From: an uncultured Alphaproteobacteria bacterium
GTDB taxonomy: Bacteria > Pseudomonadota > Alphaproteobacteria > GCA-2731375
Assembly: GCA_951812805.1 (NCBI GenBank)
Contig: CATOSZ010000003.1
Coordinates: 822,557-886,556 of the forward strand
Length of the DNA stretch: 64,000 nucleotides
Direction: 5' to 3'
Shown here: in pieces, positions 31,168-40,332 of the stretch
How the letters are laid out: the number at the start of each line of letters is the position of its first letter
How positions within the stretch are numbered: position 1 is the stretch's first letter
Translations under genes and position numbers: made by a program
Notes under the pieces: generated by a model
Told to the model about the DNA's origin: nothing
The model's database searches: none
The model's input: the letters and a program-made list of their open reading frames with translations, nothing else

Positions 31168-32603
31168 AGGACGCGCGCACCTTGCTCCCTTACCAGCAGC
31201 GCTGGGTCGCCGAGACGAGCGGATTGGCGGCGATCCAGAAGTCCAGACGGATCGGCATCTCCTGGGCCGAGGCATATAACGCGGTAATGCACGCCGGCCT
31301 CGGGCGCGGCGACGTGTACTACCAGTCCTATTCCCTCGACATGGCGCGCGGCTTCGTCGCCGACTGCGCCGAGTGGGTCGAGCACTGCCAGGGCATCGCG
31401 ATCGAGACCGCCGGCGAGACCTTGATCGACACCGGTGATTCCCACGCCGTGCAGGCCTTCCGCCTGCGCCTCGCCGCGGGCAAGACCATCACCGCCCTCG
31501 CGTCCAGTCCACGGGCCTGGCGCTCCAAGGGTCGGCCCGGCGATATTGCCGTCATCGACGAGGCCGCCTTCATCGACGATCTCGAGGCCGTGCTGACCGC
31601 CGCGCTGGCGACCCGCATGTGGGGCGGCGCGGTGCGCGTGATCTCCACTCATAACGGCGAGGCCAACCCCTTCGCCGCGCTCTGCCGCGATATCGCCGAG
31701 CGCCGCCAGCCGGGCGCGCTGCATACCGTCACGCTGGCCGACGCACTTCACGAGGGCCTTTACAAGCGCATCTGCATGGTTACCGGGCAGCACTGGACGG
31801 GCGCGGCCGAGGCGGCCTGGGAGGCGGGGTTGCGTGCCGAATACGGCGCCCGCGCCGCCCAGGAGCTCGACTGCGTGCCCTCGGCCGGCTCGGGCGCCTG
31901 GCTCGCCTGGAAGGCGATCACCGATGCCGAGGACGCGGAGGCCGGCAAAGCGGAACTGTATGCGGGCGGCACCACCTATATCGGCGTCGATGTCGCGCGG
32001 CGGCGCGATCTCTGGGTCGCCGCCGTCATCGAGAAGGTCGGCGATGTCCTGTGGCTGCGCGAGCTCCAGACGGCGCGCGATATCTCCTTCTCCGAACAGC
32101 GCGCGATCGTGCGCACGCTCGCCGCTCGCTACCGCCCACTCCGCATCGCCGTCGATCAGACCGGCATGGGCGAGGCCGTCGTCGAGCAGCTGGCCGAGGA
32201 TCACGGCGGCCTCACCGTCGAGGGCGTGCTGATGACGACCCCCAAACGGCTCGACGTCGCCACCGCGCTGCGCGAGGCCTTCGAGGACAACCGTATTCGT
32301 ATCCCCGCCGACGAGGCGCTGCGGCGCGACCTGCACAGCCTGCGCGCCGAAGCCGGGCCCACGGGCGCACCCCGGCTGACCGCCGAGCGAGCCGACACCG
32401 ACGGCCACGGCGACCGCTTCTGGGCCCTCGCGCTCGCCTGCGCCGCTGCTGCCCAGGCCCGCGGCCCCTTCGAGGCCTGGACCACGGACCGCCGGCACGC
32501 CGCCTTCCGCGCGCCCGATGGACTGGGGCCCGGCAGTGGCCATGAGATCGACTACGAACTCGGCGTCGTGCGCTCGCCCCTCTCGGCTCTGAACGGGTGG
32601 TGA
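31164..32603 (+). CDS. large terminase (Mu gp28-like)
   Basis: 479 residues. ATPase: Walker A-like QKSRRIGIS at 25-33, Walker B AVIDEAAF at 129-136, coupling STHNGEAN. Nuclease (RNase H fold): Asp276 in YIGVDVARRRD, Asp331 in RIAVDQTGMGE and a late Asp in DTDGHGDRFWALALA. It cuts and packages the phage genome into proheads by headful. Start ATG 31,164 overlaps the small subunit stop. Confidence 0.95.
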   Translation: MKDARTLLPYQQRWVAETSGLAAIQKSRRIGISWAEAYNAVMHAGLGRGDVYYQSYSLDMARGFVADCAEWVEHCQGIAIETAGETLIDTGDSHAVQAFRLRLAAGKTITALASSPRAWRSKGRPGDIAVIDEAAFIDDLEAVLTAALATRMWGGAVRVISTHNGEANPFAALCRDIAERRQPGALHTVTLADALHEGLYKRICMVTGQHWTGAAEAAWEAGLRAEYGARAAQELDCVPSAGSGAWLAWKAITDAEDAEAGKAELYAGGTTYIGVDVARRRDLWVAAVIEKVGDVLWLRELQTARDISFSEQRAIVRTLAARYRPLRIAVDQTGMGEAVVEQLAEDHGGLTVEGVLMTTPKRLDVATALREAFEDNRIRIPADEALRRDLHSLRAEAGPTGAPRLTAERADTDGHGDRFWALALACAAAAQARGPFEAWTTDRRHAAFRAPDGLGPGSGHEIDYELGVVRSPLSALNGW

Positions 32604-32605
32604 GC

Positions 32606-34093
32606 ATGGCGAAAGACCTCCCCGCGACGCCCGACACGGCCGAGATCGCCGCGCCCGAGGCCGGCCGCGAGGGCATCGGCGCCTGGGCCGGCGCCTGGCT
32701 CGACGAGATGGGCGCGTTCGCCGCCGATCCCCGTCAGTGGCGAAGCGGCCCCGCCTCGATCTCCGCCGCCACGGCGGCGCTCACCGACCCCCACGCCCGC
32801 GCCGTGCTCGACCAGCGCCTCGACGCCGGCACCGCCGCGCCGCTCGAGGTCGAACCCGGCGGCACGGGCCGGCGCGACCGCATCGCCGCCGAGGACCTCG
32901 CCGGGCAACTCGAGGCCATCGAGATCGACCGCGTCAGCCGGGAACTGCTACACGCCGTCTGGTACGGCTACGCCATCGCCGAGTGCCTCTGGGAGATCGA
33001 CGGCGCCCGTGCCCGCCTCGCCGATCTCAAGGTGCGCGACCCCGCCCGATTCCGCTTCCGCCCCGACGGCACGCCGTTGCTGATCGCCCGGGACCGGCCG
33101 CGCGGAATCGAGCTGCCGCCGGCCAAGTTCACCGTCCTGCGCCAGCCCCGCCAGCACGGCGGCCAGCCGCACGGCCCCGGTGTCGCCCGCTGGTGCCTCT
33201 GGCCCGTCTGGTTGAAGCGGCAGGGTGTCCGCTTCTGGTCGACCGCGCTGGAGAAGTTCGGCATGCCCGCCCTCGTGATCTCGCTCCGGGGCGACGCCCC
33301 GCCCGAAGAGGTCGCCTTGGCGCTCGAAACCGTAAGCGCCGTCATCGGCGGCGCCGGCGTCGTGACCAAGGAGGGCCAGAAGATCGAGACCCTCGACTCC
33401 CAGCGCCGCGCCGGCGGCGACTACAAGGAGTTCACCGCCGCCATGGACGGCATGATCGCCGACGCCGTGCTCGGCCAGCGCGCCACCAGCGAGATCGGCC
33501 CCTGGCAGGCCACGGCCGAGGTCCATGCCGAGGTGCTGCAACGCCTCGTCGCCGCCGACGCACGACGCCTCTCCGCCGCCCTCCAGCACTCCCTCGCCAC
33601 CTGGCTCACCCACTGGAACCACCCAGGCGCCGCCGTGCCGCGCTTGATCCGCGACACCGCCCCGCCGGAAGACCTGGAGCGCCGCGCGAACCGCGATGAC
33701 ATCGTCGCCCGGATGTCCGAGCTCAAGCCGACCCAAGCCTATGTCGAGCGCACCTACGGGGGAGAATGGGAAGCGGCGGCGCCCTCGACGCCGCCCGCGC
33801 GGGCCGAGGAGGAGCGTCTGGCGCTCGCGGGACCCAGGCGGGCGGGCGACGCTATCGATCGGGCCGTCGACGCGCTGATCGAAGACGAAGGCTGGACACG
33901 CATCATGGAGCCCATCGTCCAGCCGGTGCTCGACGCCGCCACCGACGCCCCTGGATTCGCGACATTCCGCCAAAGGCTCGACGGCGAGGCGTTGCAAAAC
34001 GCCATGGACACGAGCGAGCTGGCCACCACGTTGCACCGCACGACCTTCTCGGCCGAGATCGCCGGACAGGGCGAACCCGAGGGCGGAGAGTAG
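32606..34093 (+). CDS. portal protein (Mu gp29, DUF935)
   Basis: 495 residues. DUF935 marks: ISAATAALTDPHARAVLDQRL, WYGYAIAECLWEIDG, VLRQPRQHGGQPHGPGVARWCLWPVWLKRQGVRFWSTALEKFGMP, and GTxxVVTKEGQKIETLDSQ-like segment. Forms the packaging vertex ring. C-terminal 80 residues are acidic with a helical tail. ATG 32,606 is three codons into the longest frame and fits spacing after the terminase stop. Confidence 0.95.
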   Translation: MAKDLPATPDTAEIAAPEAGREGIGAWAGAWLDEMGAFAADPRQWRSGPASISAATAALTDPHARAVLDQRLDAGTAAPLEVEPGGTGRRDRIAAEDLAGQLEAIEIDRVSRELLHAVWYGYAIAECLWEIDGARARLADLKVRDPARFRFRPDGTPLLIARDRPRGIELPPAKFTVLRQPRQHGGQPHGPGVARWCLWPVWLKRQGVRFWSTALEKFGMPALVISLRGDAPPEEVALALETVSAVIGGAGVVTKEGQKIETLDSQRRAGGDYKEFTAAMDGMIADAVLGQRATSEIGPWQATAEVHAEVLQRLVAADARRLSAALQHSLATWLTHWNHPGAAVPRLIRDTAPPEDLERRANRDDIVARMSELKPTQAYVERTYGGEWEAAAPSTPPARAEEERLALAGPRRAGDAIDRAVDALIEDEGWTRIMEPIVQPVLDAATDAPGFATFRQRLDGEALQNAMDTSELATTLHRTTFSAEIAGQGEPEGGE

Positions 34094-34096
34094 GCC

Positions 34097-34303
34097 ATGG
34101 CCGGACGCGAAGACGCACAAGACGATATCCAGCCCGGCCACTGGATGCGCTGGCCGGCGGGGCGGCGCAATGGCCGCGTTCGACACCTACTCCACGACGA
34201 CCATGGCGACCTCGCCGGCGCCGTGCTGGAGGCCGACGGCGGCGGATGGATCGCCACCGCCGTCGGCGAGCTCACGCCTATCTCCCCCCGCGGCCTGAAC
34301 TGA
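34097..34303 (+). CDS. hypothetical small protein (68 aa)
   Basis: MAGREDAQDDIQPGHWMRWPAGRRNGRVRHLLHDDHGDLAGAVLEADGGGWIATAVGELTPIS is a small beta-rich protein between portal and head morphogenesis genes. Starts 3 bases after the portal stop. A small beta barrel with repeated Trp/Gly is plausible. No recognised family. Confidence 0.55.
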   Translation: MAGREDAQDDIQPGHWMRWPAGRRNGRVRHLLHDDHGDLAGAVLEADGGGWIATAVGELTPISPRGLN

Positions 34304-34312
34304 AGACCGATC

Positions 34313-35074
34313 ATGGCGGACCCCGAGATCCTCGACGTCCCGCCCCGGGAGGCGATCGAGCATTTCCGCGCCAAAGGCTACCATATCGGCTACCACTGGC
34401 TCGACACCGACGCCGCACGGCACACCGCCTCTTTCACCGTCGCCAAGGTGGCGCAGCTCGACATTCTCGAGGACATCCGCGCCGCCGTGGACGCGGCGAT
34501 CGCCGAGGGAAAGACCTACGACTGGTTCCAGGGCGAACTCGAACCCATTCTGCGCCGCAAGGGCTGGTGGGGCCGCGAGCGCATGATCGATCCCCTGACC
34601 GGCGAGAGCCAGATCGTCCAACTCGGCTCGCCCCATCGTCTGCGCATCATCTTCGACACCAATCTCCGCATGGCCTACGCCCATGGCCGCTGGGAAAAGA
34701 TCGAACGGCTCGCCGGCCGATTATCCTATCTCCGCTACGTCGCCGTTCAGGACAGGCGCACCCGGCCCGAACACATGGCCTGGCATGGCACCGTGCTGCG
34801 CTGGGACGACCCCTTCTGGCACAGCCACTATCCGCCCAACGGCTGGAAATGCCGTTGCATCGTCCAGCAGCTCGGCGAAGACGATCTCGAGCGCTACGGT
34901 CACGCCGTCTCCGATCGCCCACCCGACGGCTGGGACCGGACCCGGGATTGGCTCGACAGGCGCAACGGACAGATCCACCGGATCCCGGTCGGCATCGATC
35001 CGGGCTTCGCCCACAACGTCGGACTCGTCGATCCCGCCGCGCAGGCCCAGCGCCTGCTCGATCAAAGGACGTAG
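34313..35074 (+). CDS. head morphogenesis protein (Mu gp30/gpF, SPP1 gp7 type)
   Basis: 253 residues with N-terminal REAIEHFRAKGYHIGYHWLD, then LRIIFDTNLRMAYAHGRWEKIERLAGRLSYLRYVAVQDRRTRPEHMAWHGTVLRWDDPFWHSHYPPNGWKCRCIVQQL, the conserved core with Cys pair CRC and HxxxxG. Minor head protein ejected with or protecting DNA. Last phage gene of the right arm; in Mu it would be followed by gpG, I and capsid, which here are at 1-11.4 kb on the other strand. Confidence 0.93.
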   Translation: MADPEILDVPPREAIEHFRAKGYHIGYHWLDTDAARHTASFTVAKVAQLDILEDIRAAVDAAIAEGKTYDWFQGELEPILRRKGWWGRERMIDPLTGESQIVQLGSPHRLRIIFDTNLRMAYAHGRWEKIERLAGRLSYLRYVAVQDRRTRPEHMAWHGTVLRWDDPFWHSHYPPNGWKCRCIVQQLGEDDLERYGHAVSDRPPDGWDRTRDWLDRRNGQIHRIPVGIDPGFAHNVGLVDPAAQAQRLLDQRT

Positions 35075-35355
35075 TCCCGGCCGCCGTTCCTCGGTTTGGC
35101 AACCGCGAATCGACGCTCCCGGAAATGGCCGATTTTGGCGCGAATTCAGGGGGCTGAAAATGGGCCTTTTCGATCCGTTTCCAGCCGATTCATGGCCTCT
35201 GAACGGCCATTTCGACAAATATTTTCGATTAACCGATTCCGGCCTCGATAGGCCCGCCGATCACCTCCAACCTACTGATCCGACAAGGCTTTGTTCGGAA
35301 TAGTCCGACCTCATCCGAGATAGTCCGGATTCTTAGTCTTTTCTGTCTCCCCACA
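35075..35355. other. non-coding right end of prophage
   Basis: No gene is supported. The segment is less GC rich and contains GAAATGGCCG/CGGCCATTTC as inverted copies (35,123-35,132 and 35,200-35,211 approx.) and several TTTCGAT words. Two direct copies of ATAGTCCG lie near the presumed end. Read from the right, the end begins TGTGGGGAGACAGAAAAGAC, compatible with a TG...CA transposable end. Such regions carry transposase-binding sites in Mu-like phages. Confidence 0.5.
35294..35329. repeat. two direct repeats, candidate transposase end-binding sites
   Basis: TTCGGAATAGTCCGA (35,294-35,308) and TCCGAGATAGTCCGGA (35,314-35,329) share ATAGTCCG, exactly 20 bases apart (two helical turns), about 28-60 bases from the presumed prophage terminus. 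Each is also a partial dyad. This is the expected layout of MuA-type subterminal sites. Confidence 0.5.
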
Positions 35356-35394
35356 GACGACTTCGAACGGGTGTTCTTCCGCAAGACGGTCTGA
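35356..35394 (+). pseudogene. possible 3' remnant of a host gene at the prophage junction
   Basis: Immediately after the presumed end the + strand reads DDFERVFFRKTV and a stop, converging on mscS (stop at 35,404). This looks like the C-terminus of a normal protein and would be the 3' piece of a gene split by the prophage; the 5' part would lie beyond the left end. Short length makes it tentative. Confidence 0.35.
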
Positions 35395-35403
35395 ACCGCC
35401 CCC

Positions 35404-36237
35404 TCAGTCCTCTTTCACCAGATGCACCGTGCGTTGCGGATAGGGGATGGAAATCCCCGCCGCGTCGAGGGCGAGCTTGATGTTCTTGAAGAGATCGACC
35501 CGCATCGCGAAGTAGTCCGAGGCGGCGCACCAGACGCGGACCGTGATGTCGACGGCGTTGTCGCCGAGCCCGGTGACCGCCACGAAGGGCGCAGGCTCGC
35601 CCATGTGGCGCGCGTCGGCCTCGATCACGCCACGAATGACCACCATCGCCTGCTCGATGTCGTCCTCGTAGCCGACGCCGATGACCATGTCGCAACGCCG
35701 TGTGTCGTTGATCGAGAAGTTGATGACCGCCGCACCCCAGACCTGGGCGTTGGGAATGACGACGCGCACATTGTCGAGCGTATCGAGCTCGGTGACGAAC
35801 AGGGTGATGGCCCGAACCGTGCCCATATGGCCGGCGACGTCGACGACATGGCCGACCCGGATCGGCCGGAACAGCAACAGCATGACACCGGCCGCCACGC
35901 TCGACAGCGTGCCCTGCAAGGCCAGGCCGATGGCCAGGCCGGCGGCGCCGAGCACGGTGATCAGGCTCGCCGTCTGTACGCCGAACTGCGCCAACACGGC
36001 GAGGCCGGTGATGATCAGGACCAGATAACGGACCAGGCTCGCCGCGAAACGGCGCAGCGTCAGGTCCAGCCGGTCCATGCGATCCAGCGTCCGCCCCACC
36101 GCACGGCTCAGCCAGCCGGCGGCGAGGAAGCCGACGACGAGGATGAGCACCGCGCCGACCACACTCATGCCCCAGGTCGTCGCCGCGGCGAGCACCTGGT
36201 CCGCGACGCCGTTCGCGCCTTCTTGCAGCTTGTCCAT
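35404..36237 (-). CDS. mscS: small-conductance mechanosensitive channel MscS-type
   Basis: 277 residues. Three membrane helices (residues about 20-45, 62-85, 92-130), the third carrying the pore-lining Gly/Ala pattern GAAGLAIGLALQGTLSSVAAGVMLLLFRPI, followed by the beta domain GHVVDVAGHMGTVRAITLFVTELDTLDNVRVVIPN and C-terminal alpha/beta domain. It opens on hypo-osmotic membrane tension. Starts 8 bases after the AsmA gene, so probably co-transcribed. Confidence 0.93.
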   Translation of the reverse strand: MDKLQEGANGVADQVLAAATTWGMSVVGAVLILVVGFLAAGWLSRAVGRTLDRMDRLDLTLRRFAASLVRYLVLIITGLAVLAQFGVQTASLITVLGAAGLAIGLALQGTLSSVAAGVMLLLFRPIRVGHVVDVAGHMGTVRAITLFVTELDTLDNVRVVIPNAQVWGAAVINFSINDTRRCDMVIGVGYEDDIEQAMVVIRGVIEADARHMGEPAPFVAVTGLGDNAVDITVRVWCAASDYFAMRVDLFKNIKLALDAAGISIPYPQRTVHLVKED

Positions 36238-36245
36238 GTCGCCCC

Positions 36246-39200
36246 CTACTTCTTGAACAGGCCTTTGATCTGGCCGAGCGGATTGCTGCCCGAGTCGGCC
36301 GGCTTCTCTTCACCCTCGGTTCCGCTGGCCCCCGTGCCGCCGGCGCCGGTGATCGACTTCAAGGCGTCGCCGATCCCCTTGCCGGCCTGGCCGGCCAGGA
36401 CCGCCGCGAAGTCGATGTTGATCTTCGGATCGTCCCAACCGCCGGTCACCTTGACCGGGATCGGCACGCCCTGCAGATCACTCTTGCCGCCCTGGCCCTT
36501 GAGGGAGCCGACCAGCTTGGCGGTGACGCCATAATCCACCTTGCGCGGCGGCATCGGCACGGTGCCTTTGCCGTCCATGCGCAGCAGCGGCGCGAGCATC
36601 TTCAGGTCGTCGTTGCGCAGCACGCCCTTCGCCATGGTGTAGGTCCCCGACAACTCGGCGAAGTCGGTCTTTTGCTCGCGCCCGTCGCCGTCGCCGGCCC
36701 CCAGCATGCGGGCCTGGCGAATGCTCTCGGCGACGTTGATGCCATGGATGGCGCCGTCGAGGAACTTGAACGCCCCCTTGCCGGCAAGCGAGGAGACAAT
36801 CGCCTTTTCGCTGCCGCCGGCACCCGTGCCCTCGGCCTCGAACTGCAACGTACCGCTGATCCGATCCAGATCGGCGAAGGCCGTCAGGAAGGGCCGGGCG
36901 GCGATGTTGCTGCCCGACGTCTTGTAGCGCATCGCCGCGGCCGGCTTGGAGCCGTCCACCGTCGCATCGAGCGCCAACGTGCCGCCTGAGATGCCCGCCT
37001 GCGGGATCTTCACCGTCATGACGCCCTTTTCCAGCGCCACGCCGACATTCGCCTTGGAGACGTCGATCCCCTTCACGCGGAGCTTGCCGATCACGACCTC
37101 GACCAGGACGTTGACCCGATGCAGCGCTTCTAGCGGCAGCGGGTCCGTGCTCCAGCCCGCGGACTTCTTCGCCTTGGCCTTTTTCGCCTTCTTCTCCGGC
37201 GGCAGGTAGGCGTCGAGATCGGCCTCGGCGATGTTCACCTTCGCTTCGATCCGTGGCACCCGGCCGGCGACGAAGCGGCCGCTGGCCGTCGCCTTCAAAG
37301 CCTTGCCGTCGATCGTCGCCGACTTCAGCGCGGTGGTCGGGCCGTCGCTGGCGAAGACGGCATCGATCTTCAACTTGCCCGGATCCGGCTGCCCCTTCGG
37401 CAGGGCGGCGCCGAGCCACGCCGCGAGCTTGCCGATGGAAGCGATATCGAGCCCGAGCTTGCCGTCGGCCGAGGGCGCGTCCCCGCCCTTCAGCTTGCCG
37501 TCGAAGCCAAAGACGATCGGCTTCGACGTGAGATCCAGCTTGGCCATGAACACCTCGCCCGACAGGATCTTCGCGGCCGGATCCGAGGTCAGCTTCAGGC
37601 TCACCGGCTCCTTGTTGAAGACCAGGCTCGCATCCAGGCTCGGCTGCTTGTCGAGACCGGGCGCGTCGAGCTTCAGCGCGAGCTTCTCGATCGGCGGCGC
37701 GCCGGGCGCCGAAACCTTGCCAACCGCCAACGCCAGTTTGCCGATCGCACTCTTGGCGAGCGCGCGCGGGCTGGCGCCGGTGGCCTTCAGGTCGGCATCG
37801 ACGTTCAGGGCGCCGCTGAGCAGCGGCTGGCGCAGCACGACCTTGGAAAACGGCCCCGCCTTCACCTTGGCGAGCGCGAGTTTCAGATCGAGGGCCAGCG
37901 CCTTGCCGGCGCCATCCAGGGCCAGGTCACCATCGACGGTGCCACCGAAGAAGCCGGCCGCGGCGATTTTCGCCGTCGCCTTGCCCGCCTTGGACCTGAG
38001 CGTCGCCACGGTCTTGCCGAGGCTCAGCTGCCGCGCCTTCACGCCACCGAGATCGAGATCGATTTCGGCATCCAGCATTTTCAGCGGCTCGAGGTCGAGC
38101 GCTTCGTCCGAGAGGGCGTCGAGCGGGTTGCCGCCCTTCGCCGCCGCCGTCTCGGCGGGTTTCTTCTCAGGTGCCGCGGCACTCGGCGCCGGCAGGTAGC
38201 GATCTAAATCGAGCACGCCGCTCTTTACCTTGAGGCGCACGACCTTGACCGCCTTGCCGCCGTCGAAGCTGCCGGAGGCGTTGACGTCCAGCGCCTTGCC
38301 TTTGAGGGTCGCGCTTTCCAGCGTCACCGCCGTGCCTTCGCCCTTGAACACCGCCTTCAGATCCAGCGGGCCCGGATCGCGCTGCCCTTTGGGCAGCGGT
38401 TGGCCGACCCAACGCGCGAGGCCGGCGACGGACGGCACGGACAGCGCCAGGGTGCCGTCCAGGCTCGGCGCCTCGCCCCCCTTCACCTTGCCGTCGTAGC
38501 CGAGCTTCACCCGCTTGGCCGCCAGATCCAGCTTCGCCTTGAAGGCGTCGCCGGACAGTACCTTGGCGATCGGATCGAGGCTGGCGGCCAGCGTCACCTT
38601 CTCCTTGTTGAGCAGCAGGCTGCCCTCGAGCTTCGGGCTCTTGTCGATGCCGGGCGCGTCGATGTTCAGCGCCACCTTGGAAATCGCAGGGCCGTCCTTG
38701 ACGAGGACCCGGCCGACCGCCAGCGCGAGCTTTCCGGTCGCCGCCTGGGCCAAGGCGCGCGGGCTTTCGCCCTTGGCCTGGACCGAGAGGGTCAGGTTCA
38801 GCTTGCCGCCGAGGGTCTTTTCACCGCCACCCATCTGGCTGAGCGGGCCGGCGTTCACCTTGACGAGCTTCGCCGACAGATCCAGCGCCAGATCTCCGCC
38901 GGCGCCGTCGAGCGCCAGGGCAGCGTCGACCGCACCGCCGACGAAGCCCGCGGCCTTCACCTCGGCGTTCAGCTTGCCACCCTTGGCGCGGACCGCCACC
39001 GTGGTCTTGCCCAGCTTCAATTCGCGCGCCTTCACGCCGCCGATGTCGATATCGATCTCCGCATCCAGCATCTTCAGCGCATCGAGTTCGATCGGTTCGT
39101 CCGACAGTTCCGCAAACGGAGACCCGTGCTTCTTTCGCGCCTTCTTGGCCTTGCCGGGCGAAGCGCCCTTGGCCGGCGGCGGCAGATACTTATCGATGTC

Positions 39201-40205
39201 GAGCACGCCGCTCGTCACCTTCAGGCGTACCACCTTGGTTTCCTTGGAGGCATCGACGCTGCCGCTCGCCTTGACGTCGAGTGCCTTGCCGGTGAGGGCC
39301 GCCTCCTGCAGGGTCACCACCGCACCGTCACTCTTGAACACGGCCTTCAGGTTGACCGCGCCGGGGTCCGCCTGCCCTTTGGCCAGCGGACGCTCCAGCC
39401 AGGCGGCGAGCTTCGCGACCGAGGGCACGTCGAGGGAGAGGGTACCGTCGACGCCGGCGACCTCGCCCTTCACCACGCGGCCATCGAAGCCGGATTTGGC
39501 GTGGGTGGTATCGAGGGAGAAATCGACGTCCGCGCCCGGGCCGTCCATCAGACCGCGCGGCACGCTCACCACCGTCTTCAGGGTGACCGGTTCACCGTTC
39601 AGGGTCATCTTGCCGTCGAGGGCGAGGGGGCTGTCGAGGCTTTCGAGCTTCAACCCCAGGGCGATGTCGCTGGCGGCGATTTTCTGCCCGCTCGCCGCAT
39701 TGGCGAAGTTCAGCGCACCGTCGCGCACCGCCAGATTGCGGATCACCAGATCGCCGTCGAAGCCATCATCCGAGTCGTGCCGGTCATCGCGGGCCGGCGC
39801 CGCCCCGCCCGGTGCCGGCGCCCAGTTGGCCCGGCCCTTATCGTCGACCCTGAGGTCGAAGCGGGGTTTGACGATCGTCAGGTCCAGCACTTCCAGGTTG
39901 CCGGAGATGAGCGGGAACAACGCCACCTCACCCTCGACGCTTTCGATCGCGGCAACCTCGCTGGTCGCGCCCTCGTGCTTGTCGATCAGCTTGATGCCGT
40001 CGATACGGAACGTCGCGGTCGTGGTCCAGGCGATGGCGATATCCCCGTCGACGCGCAGCTCCTTGCCGCTGGCCTTCGCCACTTCGGCCGCGATCTCGCC
40101 CTTGTAGCCGTTCCAGTCGATGACATGGGGCGCCACGAAAAACCCGACGATGGCCAGCACCACCAGGCCAACGAGTCCGAACCCGACAAATTTCAACGCG
40201 CGCAT
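36246..40205 (-). CDS. AsmA-family protein with triplicated internal domain
   Basis: 1319 residues. Residues 1-28 are an N-terminal inner-membrane anchor (LKFVGFGLVGLVVLAIVGFFVAPHV) followed by AsmA N-terminal domain (WNGYKGEIAAEVAKASGKELRVDGDIAIAW). Residues about 240-570, 570-900 and 900-1060 are similar copies, each with DGTLxLxxPSVAxLAxWL, PKGQxDPGxLxLKAVF, GKALDVxASGSF and LDxDxYLPPP. The C-terminus has the usual AsmA end (LRNDDLKMLAPLLRMDGKGTVPMPPRKVDYGVTAKLVGSL). Family members bridge the periplasm for lipid transport or outer-membrane maintenance. Two of the three linkers carry Lys/Ala-rich inserts. Confidence 0.92.
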   Translation of the reverse strand: MRALKFVGFGLVGLVVLAIVGFFVAPHVIDWNGYKGEIAAEVAKASGKELRVDGDIAIAWTTTATFRIDGIKLIDKHEGATSEVAAIESVEGEVALFPLISGNLEVLDLTIVKPRFDLRVDDKGRANWAPAPGGAAPARDDRHDSDDGFDGDLVIRNLAVRDGALNFANAASGQKIAASDIALGLKLESLDSPLALDGKMTLNGEPVTLKTVVSVPRGLMDGPGADVDFSLDTTHAKSGFDGRVVKGEVAGVDGTLSLDVPSVAKLAAWLERPLAKGQADPGAVNLKAVFKSDGAVVTLQEAALTGKALDVKASGSVDASKETKVVRLKVTSGVLDIDKYLPPPAKGASPGKAKKARKKHGSPFAELSDEPIELDALKMLDAEIDIDIGGVKARELKLGKTTVAVRAKGGKLNAEVKAAGFVGGAVDAALALDGAGGDLALDLSAKLVKVNAGPLSQMGGGEKTLGGKLNLTLSVQAKGESPRALAQAATGKLALAVGRVLVKDGPAISKVALNIDAPGIDKSPKLEGSLLLNKEKVTLAASLDPIAKVLSGDAFKAKLDLAAKRVKLGYDGKVKGGEAPSLDGTLALSVPSVAGLARWVGQPLPKGQRDPGPLDLKAVFKGEGTAVTLESATLKGKALDVNASGSFDGGKAVKVVRLKVKSGVLDLDRYLPAPSAAAPEKKPAETAAAKGGNPLDALSDEALDLEPLKMLDAEIDLDLGGVKARQLSLGKTVATLRSKAGKATAKIAAAGFFGGTVDGDLALDGAGKALALDLKLALAKVKAGPFSKVVLRQPLLSGALNVDADLKATGASPRALAKSAIGKLALAVGKVSAPGAPPIEKLALKLDAPGLDKQPSLDASLVFNKEPVSLKLTSDPAAKILSGEVFMAKLDLTSKPIVFGFDGKLKGGDAPSADGKLGLDIASIGKLAAWLGAALPKGQPDPGKLKIDAVFASDGPTTALKSATIDGKALKATASGRFVAGRVPRIEAKVNIAEADLDAYLPPEKKAKKAKAKKSAGWSTDPLPLEALHRVNVLVEVVIGKLRVKGIDVSKANVGVALEKGVMTVKIPQAGISGGTLALDATVDGSKPAAAMRYKTSGSNIAARPFLTAFADLDRISGTLQFEAEGTGAGGSEKAIVSSLAGKGAFKFLDGAIHGINVAESIRQARMLGAGDGDGREQKTDFAELSGTYTMAKGVLRNDDLKMLAPLLRMDGKGTVPMPPRKVDYGVTAKLVGSLKGQGGKSDLQGVPIPVKVTGGWDDPKINIDFAAVLAGQAGKGIGDALKSITGAGGTGASGTEGEEKPADSGSNPLGQIKGLFKK

Positions 40206-40224
40206 GGCACCCTATCTCCCTTAT

Positions 40225-40245
40225 GTGACGGCAAATCGACGTCAC
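40225..40245. promoter_or_regulatory. inverted repeat in asmA leader
   Basis: GTGACG (40,225-40,230) and CGTCAC (40,240-40,245) are separated by 9 bases, 19 bases upstream of the asmA start. The same half-sites recur at 40,334-40,347. Confidence 0.35.
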
Positions 40246-40332
40246 TTGCGTAGTTCGCTAGCATCGCGAGTCGAAGGCGGCCCCTTCATCTCCCGACATG
40301 CCCAGGCGATACCAGACAATGTAGACCCGAAC

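Larger units (their letters stand above)
1..35355. mobile_element. Mu-like transposable prophage (left end outside window)
   Basis: The region contains a complete set of Mu-type functions: DDE transposase A, ATPase B, Gam-like protein, GemA, Mor/C-type activator, gp27/gp28 terminase, gp29 portal, gp30/F head protein, virion morphogenesis gpG, gp36, gp35-like protein, protease I and capsid. No tail sheath gene is visible and the tape measure is lambda-like, so the tail is probably siphoviral, as in B3/D3112-type phages. The head and tail block is on the minus strand left of the repressor instead of downstream of F. The right end is placed near 35,355 because a host-like coding remnant and host genes follow. 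IS21 interrupts the early operon. Confidence 0.9.

Noticed and set aside
38400-40253. Long + strand frames opposite asmA
   Set aside because: Repeat structure of asmA and high GC keep antisense frames open; asmA has a membrane anchor and family repeats.
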